Position numbers and translations under genes: made by a program
The notes under the pieces: generated by a model
Told to the model about the DNA's origin: nothing
The model's database searches: none
The model's input: only the letters and a program-made list of their open reading frames with translations
Shown here: in pieces, positions 30,440 through 39,859 of the stretch
Layout: each line of letters begins with the position of its first letter
How positions within the stretch are numbered: the stretch's first letter is position 1
Assembly (NCBI GenBank): GCA_913058185.1
Contig: CAJXQX010000001.1
Location: forward strand, 62,001-126,000
DNA from: an uncultured Verrucomicrobiota bacterium
GTDB lineage: Bacteria; Verrucomicrobiota; Verrucomicrobiia; Opitutales; Opitutaceae
Direction: 5' to 3'
Length of the DNA stretch: 64,000 bases

Positions 30440-31083
30440 TCAGCGGCGCCATATAAATATAATTTCACGGGGATTCTCCACCTTTACGCTAAAATTCAAT
30501 TCTTTCAAAATCTCGATGCCGCGCTGGTTTTGAATCGGAATAGGAAATTCGATAAACTCGATCGGCCATACGGCGCGAACGTGAGCAACGAGGGTTTCGA
30601 TCACATGAAGATCGAGATCCGCGGGAAGTTGATCGGCGCGCACCCAGAATATTATGCTCAACCCATTGTCGTTAAAATAGGCAGGGTAGAGGTAAACACA
30701 CCCGAGACAGGATTGTTTGTCCGGCGAAAGCACGGTGTAAGCGTAAGCTTTGCGGTTTTCGAATTCTGCCCAGTGGTTTTCCAGCGCGGCTCGGTTGTCA
30801 TCCTCGGCAATATCGGCCGGTGGCCAATCGCGCCCCACTGCAGAGTCTAGCGCAAATGGTCGCTGCTACTTATTAACGCCGCATAATCGAGCGCGGTGTG
30901 GTCAGGCGTGAGTGGTTCAAGAAATACCCGCTTCGTGGTGATTTCGGTCGGAGCGACAAACAATTCAGACCATGGGTTCGGCGCTGGTTCCACAGTGTCA
31001 TCAGGCGTCGCCCAAGAGACAGAGGCGGCAGTTAACAATACTGCCGATACCATCAAAGACCGGAGTAGACGAAATGAGGTCAT
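30440..31083 (-). pseudogene. Secreted GNAT-family acetyltransferase, interrupted by TAG and a 1-nt shift
   Basis: 31083-30847: MTSFRLLRSLMVSAVLLTAASVSWA...TTKRVFLEPLTPDHTALDYAALISSSDHLR*; continues past TAG as TLQWG, then in the other frame RDWPPADIAEDDNRAALENHWAEFENRKAYAYTVLSPDKQSCLGCVYLYP. Confidence 0.8.
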
Positions 31084-31105
31084 GAAATTGAGAAATCTCA
31101 GGAAG

Positions 31106-31181
31106 GGGGTCAGGTCGTGTTTAGTAGATTAATTGGGAAAAGTGGCGAGTTAAGAAAATCAAGGAAACACGATCTGACCCC
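31106..31181. repeat. REP-like inverted repeat, 17-bp arms
   Basis: ggggtcaggtcgtgttt (31106-31122) and aaacacgatctgacccc (31165-31181), one mismatch. Confidence 0.75.
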
Positions 31182-31183
31182 GT

Positions 31184-32368
31184 CTAGTTAGGGTTGGTGG
31201 TATTATTCCAATAAATGACGACGTTTTTGGTGCGGCGTCCACAGGCCACGATTTCGGGCCGGCCGTCTCCGTCTAGATCACCGACCTTTAAATCTTCGCA
31301 GGCCATATTGCCCGAATCGATATCGGCGACCAGCGTCCATTCTGAGCCGTCGGCGTTGGGTTGGAAGAGTTGAATTCCCACCGCGTCGTCGGGGCGACTA
31401 CCCCGGCGGCCGGCGATGATCTGATCACTGCCGATCCCCAAGAAATCCGCTGCCGCCAGCGCATGGCCTTGGATATAGTCATCGGCGAGAACCGTGCGAT
31501 CCAGGTGTTTGGCCTTGGAGTTGAGCGAGGTGTAGGTGTTCACCACCACTTCGTTGCCGTGGATGGGTTCGATCGTGGCTACGAACGGTTTGCCGTTAGG
31601 TAATTTTCCATGACGAACCTCACCGGCGCCTTCGCTGCTCAGCTGCACCGATTTCCACGGAGTCGTCTGAGGATTCAATAGGTGCACCCCCTCCATCGAG
31701 GCAGATAGCAACTCCTCCGAGCGGTGTTCCCCCCGCGACACGATATCGTAGTTATGTGTCTTGTGAAACTGATTGTTAATTAGAAATGTATCCCACGTGT
31801 CACGTTTCTCAGTTGGCGGATTATATCCGAGGAATTTCAACCCAACCCCCGCACCGGTGCCGGCATCGTTGCCGCGTCCATGAAGCGGAAGGACGGTGAG
31901 AAAGAACTGCTGTTCCGGACCTTTTACCCAGAGCATGCGATGAACCGTGGGTTCATGATGAAGTTGTTGTGGTGCCCATGGTCCTTTACTCGTAGCTCCT
32001 GGCTTTAGGAGAAATACGGCCCCACTGTTCTCCGAGTCGCGAGGCTGCCATTGAGCACCTACGGCAATCTCTGCTTTACCGTCACCATCGGTGTCTCGCG
32101 CTGCGATGCTGACGTGGTCTTTTTCTGTAAGAGGACCACTGATGACATGCTCTTCCCAAGTGGGATTTTCATTCCAAGCCACATTGTCCTTATCTACGAG
32201 GAGAATGTCGTCTTTTCCGTCGCCATTGATGTCGGCGATTTCCAATCCGTAGCCGATTCCGATTTCATCATCGATCGTTTGCGGAGTGACCAACGACGAG
32301 GCGCTGGCGAGGGATAATGTCGCCAAAAGTATCGAGGCGAAACGAAGGCGGGAAACGAGGGGATTCAT
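31184..32368 (-). CDS. Secreted FG-GAP/VCBS repeat protein
   Basis: GLEIADINGDGKDDILLVDKDN, AARDTDGDGKAEIAVG, DLKVGDLDGDGRPEIVACGRRTKNVVIYWN. Confidence 0.88.
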   Translation of the reverse strand: MNPLVSRLRFASILLATLSLASASSLVTPQTIDDEIGIGYGLEIADINGDGKDDILLVDKDNVAWNENPTWEEHVISGPLTEKDHVSIAARDTDGDGKAEIAVGAQWQPRDSENSGAVFLLKPGATSKGPWAPQQLHHEPTVHRMLWVKGPEQQFFLTVLPLHGRGNDAGTGAGVGLKFLGYNPPTEKRDTWDTFLINNQFHKTHNYDIVSRGEHRSEELLSASMEGVHLLNPQTTPWKSVQLSSEGAGEVRHGKLPNGKPFVATIEPIHGNEVVVNTYTSLNSKAKHLDRTVLADDYIQGHALAAADFLGIGSDQIIAGRRGSRPDDAVGIQLFQPNADGSEWTLVADIDSGNMACEDLKVGDLDGDGRPEIVACGRRTKNVVIYWNNTTNPN

Positions 32369-32475
32369 GGGTAGGGGACGGCGGGAGCAACCGCACCGAT
32401 GGGGGACAACGATATTTCGCTACCCAGATTGAGGTCAATCCGACCACCCCGCACGACCCGCAATCGTCCCGGGAA

Positions 32476-33378
32476 TTATTCCGCCAGAGCGTTGATGCTA
32501 TTGAGATGCTCCGCGCCGGTGTATTTTTCGGATTGTTCGTCGGCGTGGTAGCTCGAGCGGACCATGGCGCCACTTTCGACGACGCCGAAGCCGATCTTGA
32601 GGCCAAACTCTTTCCAGTGCTCAAATTCATCGGGGTGCACCCAGCGGTCGATTTTCCAGTGCTTTGGGGTCGGCTGCAGATATTGGCCGATGGTGAGGAT
32701 ATTGATCTGATCATCCACCAGGTCGCGAAGGGTTTGTTCGATCTCTTCCTGCCGCTCGCCGAGGCCCAACATGATGCCGGTCTTGGTGGTGAAGCCGCGG
32801 GACTTGGCGTGGCGCAGCACGGAGCGGGAACGATCGTAACGAGCTTGGACGCGGACGGGCTTTTGGAGGCGTTCCACCGTCTCTACGTTGTGGTTGTAAA
32901 TGTCGGGTTTGGCATCGAGCACGGTGTTGACGGGCTCGAGGCGACCTTTGAAATCGGGCACCAGCACTTCGATGGCGGTGTCGGGGTTTTTGTGACGGAT
33001 CGCGCGGATGGTGGCGGCCCAGACGGAGGCTCCCCCGTCGGCGAGTTCATCGCGGGCGACGGACGTTATCACACAGTGCTTAAGATTCATCTTGGCCACG
33101 GCATCGGCCACTCGGGCTGGTTCGGCGATATCGTATTCAGTGGGCCGGCCGGTTTGGATCGCGCAGAAATTACACGAGCGGGTGCAGATATTGCCCAGAA
33201 TCATCACCGTGGCGGTGCCGCGAGACCAACATTCCCCTAGATTCGGGCATTGGGCGCTTTGGCAAACGGTGTGGAGTTCGTTCTCATCCACAAGTTTACG
33301 AACGGCTTGGTAGCCGGGGCCGGAGGGCAGTTTGGCCCGGAGCCATTTCGGTTTACGTGAAGTGTCGGTGAGATCCAT
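32476..33378 (-). CDS. lipA: Lipoyl synthase
   Basis: TVCQSAQCPNLGECWSRGTATVMILGNICTRSCNFCAI, TKTGIMLGLGE, DQINILTIGQYLQPTPKHW. Confidence 0.98.
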   Translation of the reverse strand: MDLTDTSRKPKWLRAKLPSGPGYQAVRKLVDENELHTVCQSAQCPNLGECWSRGTATVMILGNICTRSCNFCAIQTGRPTEYDIAEPARVADAVAKMNLKHCVITSVARDELADGGASVWAATIRAIRHKNPDTAIEVLVPDFKGRLEPVNTVLDAKPDIYNHNVETVERLQKPVRVQARYDRSRSVLRHAKSRGFTTKTGIMLGLGERQEEIEQTLRDLVDDQINILTIGQYLQPTPKHWKIDRWVHPDEFEHWKEFGLKIGFGVVESGAMVRSSYHADEQSEKYTGAEHLNSINALAE

Positions 33379-33390
33379 CGAAATTAAGGA

Positions 33391-33420
33391 ACCACGAATG
33401 GACACGAATAAGCACGAATA
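33391..33420. repeat. Three CACGAAT iterations at 10-bp spacing between lipB and lipA
   Basis: accacgaatg gacacgaata agcacgaata. Confidence 0.75.
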
Positions 33421-33462
33421 ACAAGCCGACAGTCACAACCATCGGTGTTTCCGTCGGAAGCC

Positions 33463-34134
33463 CTAGGTGTTCCTTGAGGCCAGAAACTCAGGCCAAAGCG
33501 CGTTAAATTCGGCCGCCAGAACGTCGTGAACTTCGTCCATACTTGGTGCCGTTCCTAATTCGCGGGCAAGGGAAGTCACGGTGCCGTCGGCTGAGGCGAT
33601 GCCGCAGGGGACGATGCCATCGAAGTGGGAGAGGTCGGGGTTCACGTTCAGGGCGAAGCCATGATAAGCCACCCAGCGCCGCACGGCGACACCGATGGCG
33701 GCGACTTTGCGTTGGCCAACCCAGATGCCGGTTAGGCCCTCGCGGCGGGTAGCTACGAGGCCCAATGCACCAACCGCACGGATCAAGACCTCTTCCAAAA
33801 GGCGCAGGTAGGCGTGCAGGTCTTTGACCGGTGAGAGATCGACAATCGGATAACCCACGACTTGGCCGGGGCCGTGGTAGGTGATGTCACCGCCGCGGTT
33901 GGTTTCGGCGACCGTGATGCCTTGTGCAGCTAGTTTTGCGGGATCCCAGAGCAGATGAGTGGCCGCGCCGCTGCGGAGGCCAATCGTATAGACGGGATCG
34001 TGTTCGGTGAAGATAAGTTGGTCCGGAGATGAACCGTCGATTCGCTGCCGGACGAGTGTCTGCTGCCGCTCGGTCGCATCCGCATAGGCGGTGCGGCCCC
34101 AGTCTTTGACGGGCATCGTGGTGAATTCAGACAT
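33463..34134 (-). CDS. lipB: Octanoyltransferase
   Basis: LIFTEHDPVYTIGLRSG, TNRGGDITYHGPGQVVGYPIVDL, GIWVGQRKVAAIGVAVRRWVAYHGFALNV. Confidence 0.97.
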   Translation of the reverse strand: MSEFTTMPVKDWGRTAYADATERQQTLVRQRIDGSSPDQLIFTEHDPVYTIGLRSGAATHLLWDPAKLAAQGITVAETNRGGDITYHGPGQVVGYPIVDLSPVKDLHAYLRLLEEVLIRAVGALGLVATRREGLTGIWVGQRKVAAIGVAVRRWVAYHGFALNVNPDLSHFDGIVPCGIASADGTVTSLARELGTAPSMDEVHDVLAAEFNALWPEFLASRNT

Positions 34135-34238
34135 CTACCGAGCACATTGTTAGGCGAACGGTGGAGCGCAACTCCTCGAAATGTGTTCGGTTTTTGCGTT
34201 TGCTCCGCAGCAACCGGGTTTTCACGGTCTTCTGTTCC

Positions 34239-35732
34239 ATGAGTGAAGAGACACCGGCCGACTTGAGCCACGATCAACATGCCGTCCGTCGGCAGAAGCT
34301 TGCAGACCTCCGCGAGAGCGGCGCCGATCCTTTCCGGGCGGAGGTGAAACCTACGCACTTTTCGGCTGCAGCCATCGCCGCTCACGTCGAGGGCGAGGAC
34401 AATGCCGTCACGGTCACCGTAGCAGGTCGCATTGTCACGCGTCGCGATATGGGCAAGAGCCAGTTCCTGAAAATTCTCGACCAACAGGGACTCATTCAGC
34501 TCTACGTCAAAAAGGACGTCATTGGCGAAGAGGTATATCCCGTTTTCAAGAAACTCGATCTGGGCGATTTTATCGGCATCACCGGCACGTTGTTTAAAAC
34601 CCGCACGGGTGAGATCACGGTGCGCGCTACGAGTTACACTCTGGTGGCCAAGGCCCTGCGCCCGTTGCCGGAGAAATTCCATGGTTTGACTGATGCGGAT
34701 CAGATCTACCGTCAGCGCTATCTCGATTTGATCGTGAACCAAGAGTCGCGTCAGCGGCTTATGCTGCGTTCGAAGATTGTGTCCCACATCCGTCGTTTTC
34801 TCGAGAACCGTGAGTTCTTGGAAGTGGAGACTCCGGTGTTACAAAACATCGCGGGTGGCGCGGCAGCTCGTCCTTTTGAGACGCACCACAATGCATTGCG
34901 CGCGGATTTTGTGCTGCGCATCTCCCTCGAGCTTTACCTGAAACGGATGCTGGTCGGCGGCTTTGATCGGGTATTTGAGATTGGCCGTAATTTCCGCAAC
35001 GAAGGAATTTCCCGTCGGCACAATCCTGAGTTCACTATGCTCGAGGTGTATCAGGCCTACAGCGACTACCGGGGCATGATGACCTTGGTGAAGGACCTGA
35101 TGCAGACCTTGTGTGCTGACGTGTTGGACTCGTCCCAAATTACGCATGCGGACAGTGGTGAGGAAATCGATTTTGCCGGCGACTGGCGCGAGGTGCCTTA
35201 CAAGGACTTGATTCGCGAAAAGACGGGTGCAGCGGATTGGTTTGAACTTTCCAAAGCAGATAAAACGACGGGCGCGAAGGCGCTCGGTTGTAACGTCAAT
35301 CCCGACTGGGAGGAGTTCGAAATCACGAATGAGGTTTTCTCCAAGCTGATCGAACCGAATCTTATTCAACCGACTTTCGTGACGCACCTGCCGAAGGAGC
35401 TGTGTCCGCTCGCCAAATTGAACCAGGACGATCCGAGTGTGCTAGATGTGTTTGAGCTCATTATCGGCGGCATGGAAATCGCCCCGGCTTACAGTGAGCA
35501 GAATGATCCCGACGTGCAGCGTCAGATGTTTGAAGCGCAGGCCGGCGAAGAGCAGCAGAACATCGACCATGATTTCCTAACGGCACTTGAGCATGGTATG
35601 CCCCCCGCGGGCGGCATGGGCATCGGCATCGATCGCCTCTGTATCCTGCTCACCGGAGCGGAGAGTATTCGGGATGTAATCCTATATCCCCAGCTCCGGC
35701 CCGAAGCGCCCAGCGCAAAAGCTGAGAGCTGA
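34239..35732 (+). CDS. lysS: Lysyl-tRNA synthetase, class II
   Basis: QIYRQRYLDLIVNQESRQ, FEIGRNFRNEGISRRHNPEFTMLEVYQAYSDY, PAGGMGIGIDRLCILLT. Confidence 0.98.
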   Translation: MSEETPADLSHDQHAVRRQKLADLRESGADPFRAEVKPTHFSAAAIAAHVEGEDNAVTVTVAGRIVTRRDMGKSQFLKILDQQGLIQLYVKKDVIGEEVYPVFKKLDLGDFIGITGTLFKTRTGEITVRATSYTLVAKALRPLPEKFHGLTDADQIYRQRYLDLIVNQESRQRLMLRSKIVSHIRRFLENREFLEVETPVLQNIAGGAAARPFETHHNALRADFVLRISLELYLKRMLVGGFDRVFEIGRNFRNEGISRRHNPEFTMLEVYQAYSDYRGMMTLVKDLMQTLCADVLDSSQITHADSGEEIDFAGDWREVPYKDLIREKTGAADWFELSKADKTTGAKALGCNVNPDWEEFEITNEVFSKLIEPNLIQPTFVTHLPKELCPLAKLNQDDPSVLDVFELIIGGMEIAPAYSEQNDPDVQRQMFEAQAGEEQQNIDHDFLTALEHGMPPAGGMGIGIDRLCILLTGAESIRDVILYPQLRPEAPSAKAES

Positions 35733-35739
35733 AATCTGA

Positions 35740-35793
35740 AAAGCTGAAACAAAACCTTCCCGTTCGGTTCTTAATTTCAGTGTTTCAGCTTTT
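35740..35793 (+). terminator. Probable terminator after lysS
   Basis: aaaagctgaaac...gtttcagctttt. Confidence 0.55.
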
Positions 35794-35816
35794 TAGTATT
35801 TCGGTTTTCATTTCCT

Positions 35817-37055
35817 GTGCCTTGGTCCCTCTACCTCGCTCTTAAGCAACTCTTCCCGGCGGGGAAGTGGTTCCCGTTTTTTACGGCAATCTCGGTGCTG
35901 GGCGTGACGCTAGGGGTAGCGCTACTGATTGTGTCCATCAGCGTGATGGGCGGTTTCGGCCGCGAGATTCGCCGTATGATCGTCGATACGCAGGGCGACG
36001 CGCAGGTACGCGCCCGCGGTTTTTTAAACAATCCCGCCGAAGTATTAGCGGTATTGGAGCAGGCGCCGGATGTGGTGGGAGTTTCGCCGTTCGCCGAGGG
36101 GGTGGTGATGCTCGAACACAACAGTATGCCGGCATTTCCGGCCCTGCAGGGAATCGATGTAGATCGAATCAATGATGTGATTCCACTGAACGACTATATT
36201 CGCGCGGGATCGCTAGATGATCTGGATGATGACTCGGTGATCTTGAGTTCCCGTCTCGCCTATTCGATCGGTGCGCGGATTGGCAGTGTGGTGGAGGTTT
36301 ATTCGCCCCTTTTGTTGGAGAAGATCAAAGCCGACGAAGTGATGTTGCCCCGCGAACTGGAGGTCGTAGGTATCATGGAGATAGGCCACCAGTCGCTCGA
36401 TAGTAGTTTGGTTCTAGTCACGATTAGGCGGATGCAGGAGCTCTACGGACTCGGTGAGGGGGTGCATGGATTCAGCATCAAGCTCACCGAAGGGGTGGAT
36501 GCGGATTTGGCGGCTCGGAAAATCAATCTATTGTTGCCGGATGTGGCACCGCACGCTTTTGCCCGTTCTTGGATGGATTCGAATGAGGACTTTCTTTTCG
36601 TGGTGCAGTTGGAGAAGAACATGATCTTTTTCCTCCTCATCTTCATTATCGTCGTCGCAGCATTTTCGGTGACCAGTTCGTTACTGATCGCGGTGGTGCG
36701 TAAGACCCGTGAAATCGGCCTTTTGGGCGCGATGGGTGGCCGCACTCGAGATGTTGCACTTTGCTTTTGTTGGCAGGCGTTGATCATCGGGATCACCGGC
36801 ACGACGACCGGGGTGGGGCTCGGCTATTTGGTGGTGCACTTTCGCAATGATATCATCGCCACGTTTACGCAACTGACCGGCAGCGAAGAGGCACTCGTGC
36901 GATTTTATGAGTTCAGTAATTTACCCGCGCACCTTTCGGATCAGGACTTTTGGCTGATCGTCGGGTTGGCCATTTCGATATCAACTTTGGCGGGAATCCT
37001 CCCGGCCTGGCGGGCCGCTCGCCTCCAACCGGTGGAGGCACTGCGCAGTGAGTGA
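35817..37055 (+). CDS. LolC/LolE-type ABC transporter permease
   Basis: FTAISVLGVTLGVALLIVSISVMGGF, FFLLIFIIVVAAFSVTSSLLIAVVRKTREIGLLGAMGG, LAGILPAWRAARLQPVEALRSE. Confidence 0.92.
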   Translation: MPWSLYLALKQLFPAGKWFPFFTAISVLGVTLGVALLIVSISVMGGFGREIRRMIVDTQGDAQVRARGFLNNPAEVLAVLEQAPDVVGVSPFAEGVVMLEHNSMPAFPALQGIDVDRINDVIPLNDYIRAGSLDDLDDDSVILSSRLAYSIGARIGSVVEVYSPLLLEKIKADEVMLPRELEVVGIMEIGHQSLDSSLVLVTIRRMQELYGLGEGVHGFSIKLTEGVDADLAARKINLLLPDVAPHAFARSWMDSNEDFLFVVQLEKNMIFFLLIFIIVVAAFSVTSSLLIAVVRKTREIGLLGAMGGRTRDVALCFCWQALIIGITGTTTGVGLGYLVVHFRNDIIATFTQLTGSEEALVRFYEFSNLPAHLSDQDFWLIVGLAISISTLAGILPAWRAARLQPVEALRSE

Positions 37056-37078
37056 TTGGAAAACGGTGAGGCCGATGG

Positions 37079-37150
37079 ATGTCGGGCATAAAGCCCGACC
37101 CACGTTCCGGAAGTGGTCACCTAATGTGGGTCGGGCTTTATGCCCGACAT
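37079..37150. repeat. REPIN-like element: 28-bp inverted arms, each containing a GTCGGGC-ATAAA-GCCCGAC hairpin
   Basis: atgtcgggcataaagcccgacccacgtt (37079-37106) and aatgtgggtcgggctttatgcccgacat (37123-37150), one mismatch. Confidence 0.88.
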
Positions 37151-37187
37151 GTTTCATGGTGTCGGCGAAACGTCGAGGACCCTTGTC

Positions 37188-37853
37188 GTGAGTGACGTGA
37201 TCTTAGCCGCTCAAGGGCTTACGAAGTCGTTTCAAAGTGGCGACCGCCTGCTGGAAGTATTACGTGGGGTCGACTTGTCGGTCAGCGCGGGAGAAAGCGT
37301 GAGTATTCGCGGCGAATCAGGTTCGGGTAAATCTACCTTGTTACACCTGTTGGCGGGGCTGGATGCGGTCGATAGTGGTGAACTCGCTTGGGATGGTTTG
37401 GCGGATACCGGTGCGGCACGACGGGGCCGATTCCTCGGCATGGTATTCCAGTCCTTTTATTTGATACCGGAACTTACCGCGCTCGACAACGTCTTGATGG
37501 CCGCCCGCATGGTGGGGCGCATTGGAACGGCAGAACGAGCGCGCGCGGCTTTGTTATTGAAGCGAGTTGGATTGACCGAGCGTGCCGATCACGTGCCGGC
37601 GAAACTTTCCGGCGGAGAACGTCAAAGGGTGGCGGTGGCCCGAGCGATGATGAATTGTCCGCGGTTGTTGTTGGCGGATGAGCCTACGGGAAACCTCGAC
37701 GAAAAAACCGGTGAAGCAGTCATTCAGCTTTTATTGGATCTGTGCGGAGAGACAGGGACGGCATTCGTGCTCGTCACGCACAATGCGGCGCATGCGGCAC
37801 GCACCGACCGCCAGCTTTCGATGCACGCCGGCGAGTTGAGCGCCGCGTCTTGA
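37188..37853 (+). CDS. LolD-type ABC transporter ATP-binding protein
   Basis: GESGSGKSTLLHLLAGLDAVDSGELAWDG, LSGGERQRVAVARAMMNCPRLLLADEPTGNLD; ORF-track start (37140) lies in the palindromic repeat, so GTG 37188 is preferred. Confidence 0.93.
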   Translation: MSDVILAAQGLTKSFQSGDRLLEVLRGVDLSVSAGESVSIRGESGSGKSTLLHLLAGLDAVDSGELAWDGLADTGAARRGRFLGMVFQSFYLIPELTALDNVLMAARMVGRIGTAERARAALLLKRVGLTERADHVPAKLSGGERQRVAVARAMMNCPRLLLADEPTGNLDEKTGEAVIQLLLDLCGETGTAFVLVTHNAAHAARTDRQLSMHAGELSAAS

Positions 37854-37996
37854 ACGATTTATTTTCTCTTTGGGTTTAATGCCCCGGAGCTTGCTCCGGC
37901 TTGGTTGTAGTCGGACTTGATGAGGCCGGACCGGGGCCGGCGACCCCAGCTACAAAATGAATCTATCAAACGTCCGCAGCTTGCTCCGGAGCATCT

Positions 37997-38464
37997 TTAT
38001 TCGAGCACGAGATAACCGCGCCGATTACTTTCGAATCCGCGAAAAGCTCTGGTTTCCAAATTACTATCTTCGATCAAAGCATCCACGTCTATCAGACTAG
38101 CAAGTTCGGTCGCGGATGGTGAGGACCCAAAGTCTACGCCTACTACGCACCTCACTCCAAAATCTCCCGAATCGATGTCCCAAACCCCGCCAAGTGATGT
38201 CGACGCTTTGATGTATTCACCTAGCTGGGCATGTCCGCCCGCCAACGACCCGGAACCGGGATCACCGGGAAGAGCGCCGATTTCGAGCATCATGGTTTCC
38301 AAACCTTGGGAGAAGACACGCAGATCATTAGCAAATCGGCTTATTTGAGAACGGTGTTTCACCCGATTGAGTGCGGGTATGGCCAAGGCTGCGAGCAAGC
38401 CGATGATCACGACGACAACCATGATTTCGACGAGGGTGAAGGCACTCCGTTGGTTTCTGCGCAT
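37997..38464 (-). CDS. Type II secretion/type IV pilin-like protein (prepilin N-terminal methylation motif)
   Basis: MRRNQRSAFTLVEIMVVVVIIGLLAALAIPALNRV. Confidence 0.9.
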   Translation of the reverse strand: MRRNQRSAFTLVEIMVVVVIIGLLAALAIPALNRVKHRSQISRFANDLRVFSQGLETMMLEIGALPGDPGSGSLAGGHAQLGEYIKASTSLGGVWDIDSGDFGVRCVVGVDFGSSPSATELASLIDVDALIEDSNLETRAFRGFESNRRGYLVLE

Positions 38465-38545
38465 GCTCCCTATCTCAAAGGCGATGGAGAGGTGTTGCGA
38501 CCTCCCAACGGGCAGATCTCGTTAAGCGTTCGTAAAAAGACGCCG

Positions 38546-38989
38546 TTAAAGCTGTTTGAGCATTCCGAAATGCTTGATTCCCCAAAATTTTGGTCCGGTC
38601 GAAACGACTTCGTAACCGTGTTTTTCATAGAACAGAACCGCGTTTCCCCGCCCATTTAAAAAGATCTGATCGAGGTCTTGGAGACGGGCCTCGTTTTCGA
38701 GGCCGCGTAAAATGTCCGATCCGAGTCCGCGTCTTTGATACGCTTCATCTACGGCCATGCAACGGATCTGGCCTTTGCGGGAATCCATCTGATGGAGTCG
38801 TCCGACCGCCATAGGCGTCCCGCTAGAAAAAATGCCCAAATGGTAGGCGCTGCCTTCAAGTTCGTCTCGTTCCGAACCTCGAGGCAGTGACCAAGGCTCG
38901 CGCAGCACGCGCCAACGTAACTCGTAATATGCCGCAAATTCTTCTGCCGATTGAGGGGGACGCGGTGCGGCAGTGAGTTTTTCGGTCAT
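38546..38989 (-). CDS. GNAT family N-acetyltransferase
   Basis: YYELRWRVLREPWSLPRGSERDELEGSAYHLG, RCMAVDEAYQRRGLGSDILRGLENEARLQ. Confidence 0.9.
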   Translation of the reverse strand: MTEKLTAAPRPPQSAEEFAAYYELRWRVLREPWSLPRGSERDELEGSAYHLGIFSSGTPMAVGRLHQMDSRKGQIRCMAVDEAYQRRGLGSDILRGLENEARLQDLDQIFLNGRGNAVLFYEKHGYEVVSTGPKFWGIKHFGMLKQL

Positions 38990-39043
38990 GAATCGCGGCA
39001 GTGAGATCAGAGAGTTTCGTGATGTTTCCCTCGGAGTTTTAGT

Positions 39044-39736
39044 TCAGGGGGTTTTCTTGAAAATAACGAAATAGTTGTCGCTGAGGAGATCAGTAATTTC
39101 GCGGGTTTTCGCGAAACCGACTGCCGTGATTTCGGCCTCAAATACTTCTTGTCCGGCGCGCATGTGATTGAGAATCCAATCCGCACTCGTGCCGGGTATG
39201 CGCTTGAAATCGATGAGCACGATTCGACCACCGGGCCTCAGAGCCTGGTGCAGGGAGGCGAGCGTATCATTTGGGTATTCGAAGTGGTGATACACGTTGC
39301 AGATAAAGGCGAGATCGATGGAATTGGGGGCGAGCTCGGTGGAGCGTTCGGTGCAAAGCACGGTCTCCACATTTTTCCATCCCCGGCGCTCGATATGGGT
39401 ATCAACGTGGGCCAGGAATTTTTCGATGATATCGACCGCGAAGACTTTGCCCTTCGGACCAACGGCTGCGGTCAAGGTGGGGAGAAATAAGCCCGTGCCG
39501 GTGCCGATGTCGGCAATGTCTATACCGGGTTCTATACCGATCTGAGCGACGATTTCATCGCGGTTGTCGGCTACTTCTCGACCCTCGCGCTCCAACCGTT
39601 CGACCCAATCGGCCACGATCATGTCCTCGCTCAAATAGGAGGCGTTGATGCCGGGGTTTACGCTACTTTCCTGAGCCACGGCGACGGTTGCGATGAGGGC
39701 CAGAATTGAGAGACGAACCATAGGGTAGAGAGACAT
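39044..39736 (-). CDS. Class I SAM-dependent methyltransferase with signal peptide
   Basis: GIDIADIGTGTGLFLPTLTAAVGPKGKVFAVDII, FICNVYHHFEYPNDTLASLHQALRPGGRIVLIDFKR. Confidence 0.9.
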   Translation of the reverse strand: MSLYPMVRLSILALIATVAVAQESSVNPGINASYLSEDMIVADWVERLEREGREVADNRDEIVAQIGIEPGIDIADIGTGTGLFLPTLTAAVGPKGKVFAVDIIEKFLAHVDTHIERRGWKNVETVLCTERSTELAPNSIDLAFICNVYHHFEYPNDTLASLHQALRPGGRIVLIDFKRIPGTSADWILNHMRAGQEVFEAEITAVGFAKTREITDLLSDNYFVIFKKTP

Positions 39737-39859
39737 GGTTCGAATAGTGACACGTGAACGGGAAGCTGTCAGTCTATTTGGAGGGGCTGAACGTATTTGC
39801 GCGATGGGATCGTTCGTGGATTGAAAACGAGTTCCACCAAACTCAGGTTGACTGTCTTC

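Noticed and set aside
33930-34787. 285-aa minus-strand ORF overlapping lipB and lysS
   Set aside because: Overlaps two well-supported genes; no recognisable domain
37140-37187. Upstream start for the LolD-like ATPase
   Set aside because: Start codon lies inside the inverted repeat; the encoded MPDMFHGVGETSRTLV is not LolD-like, and GTG 37188 gives a normal N-terminus
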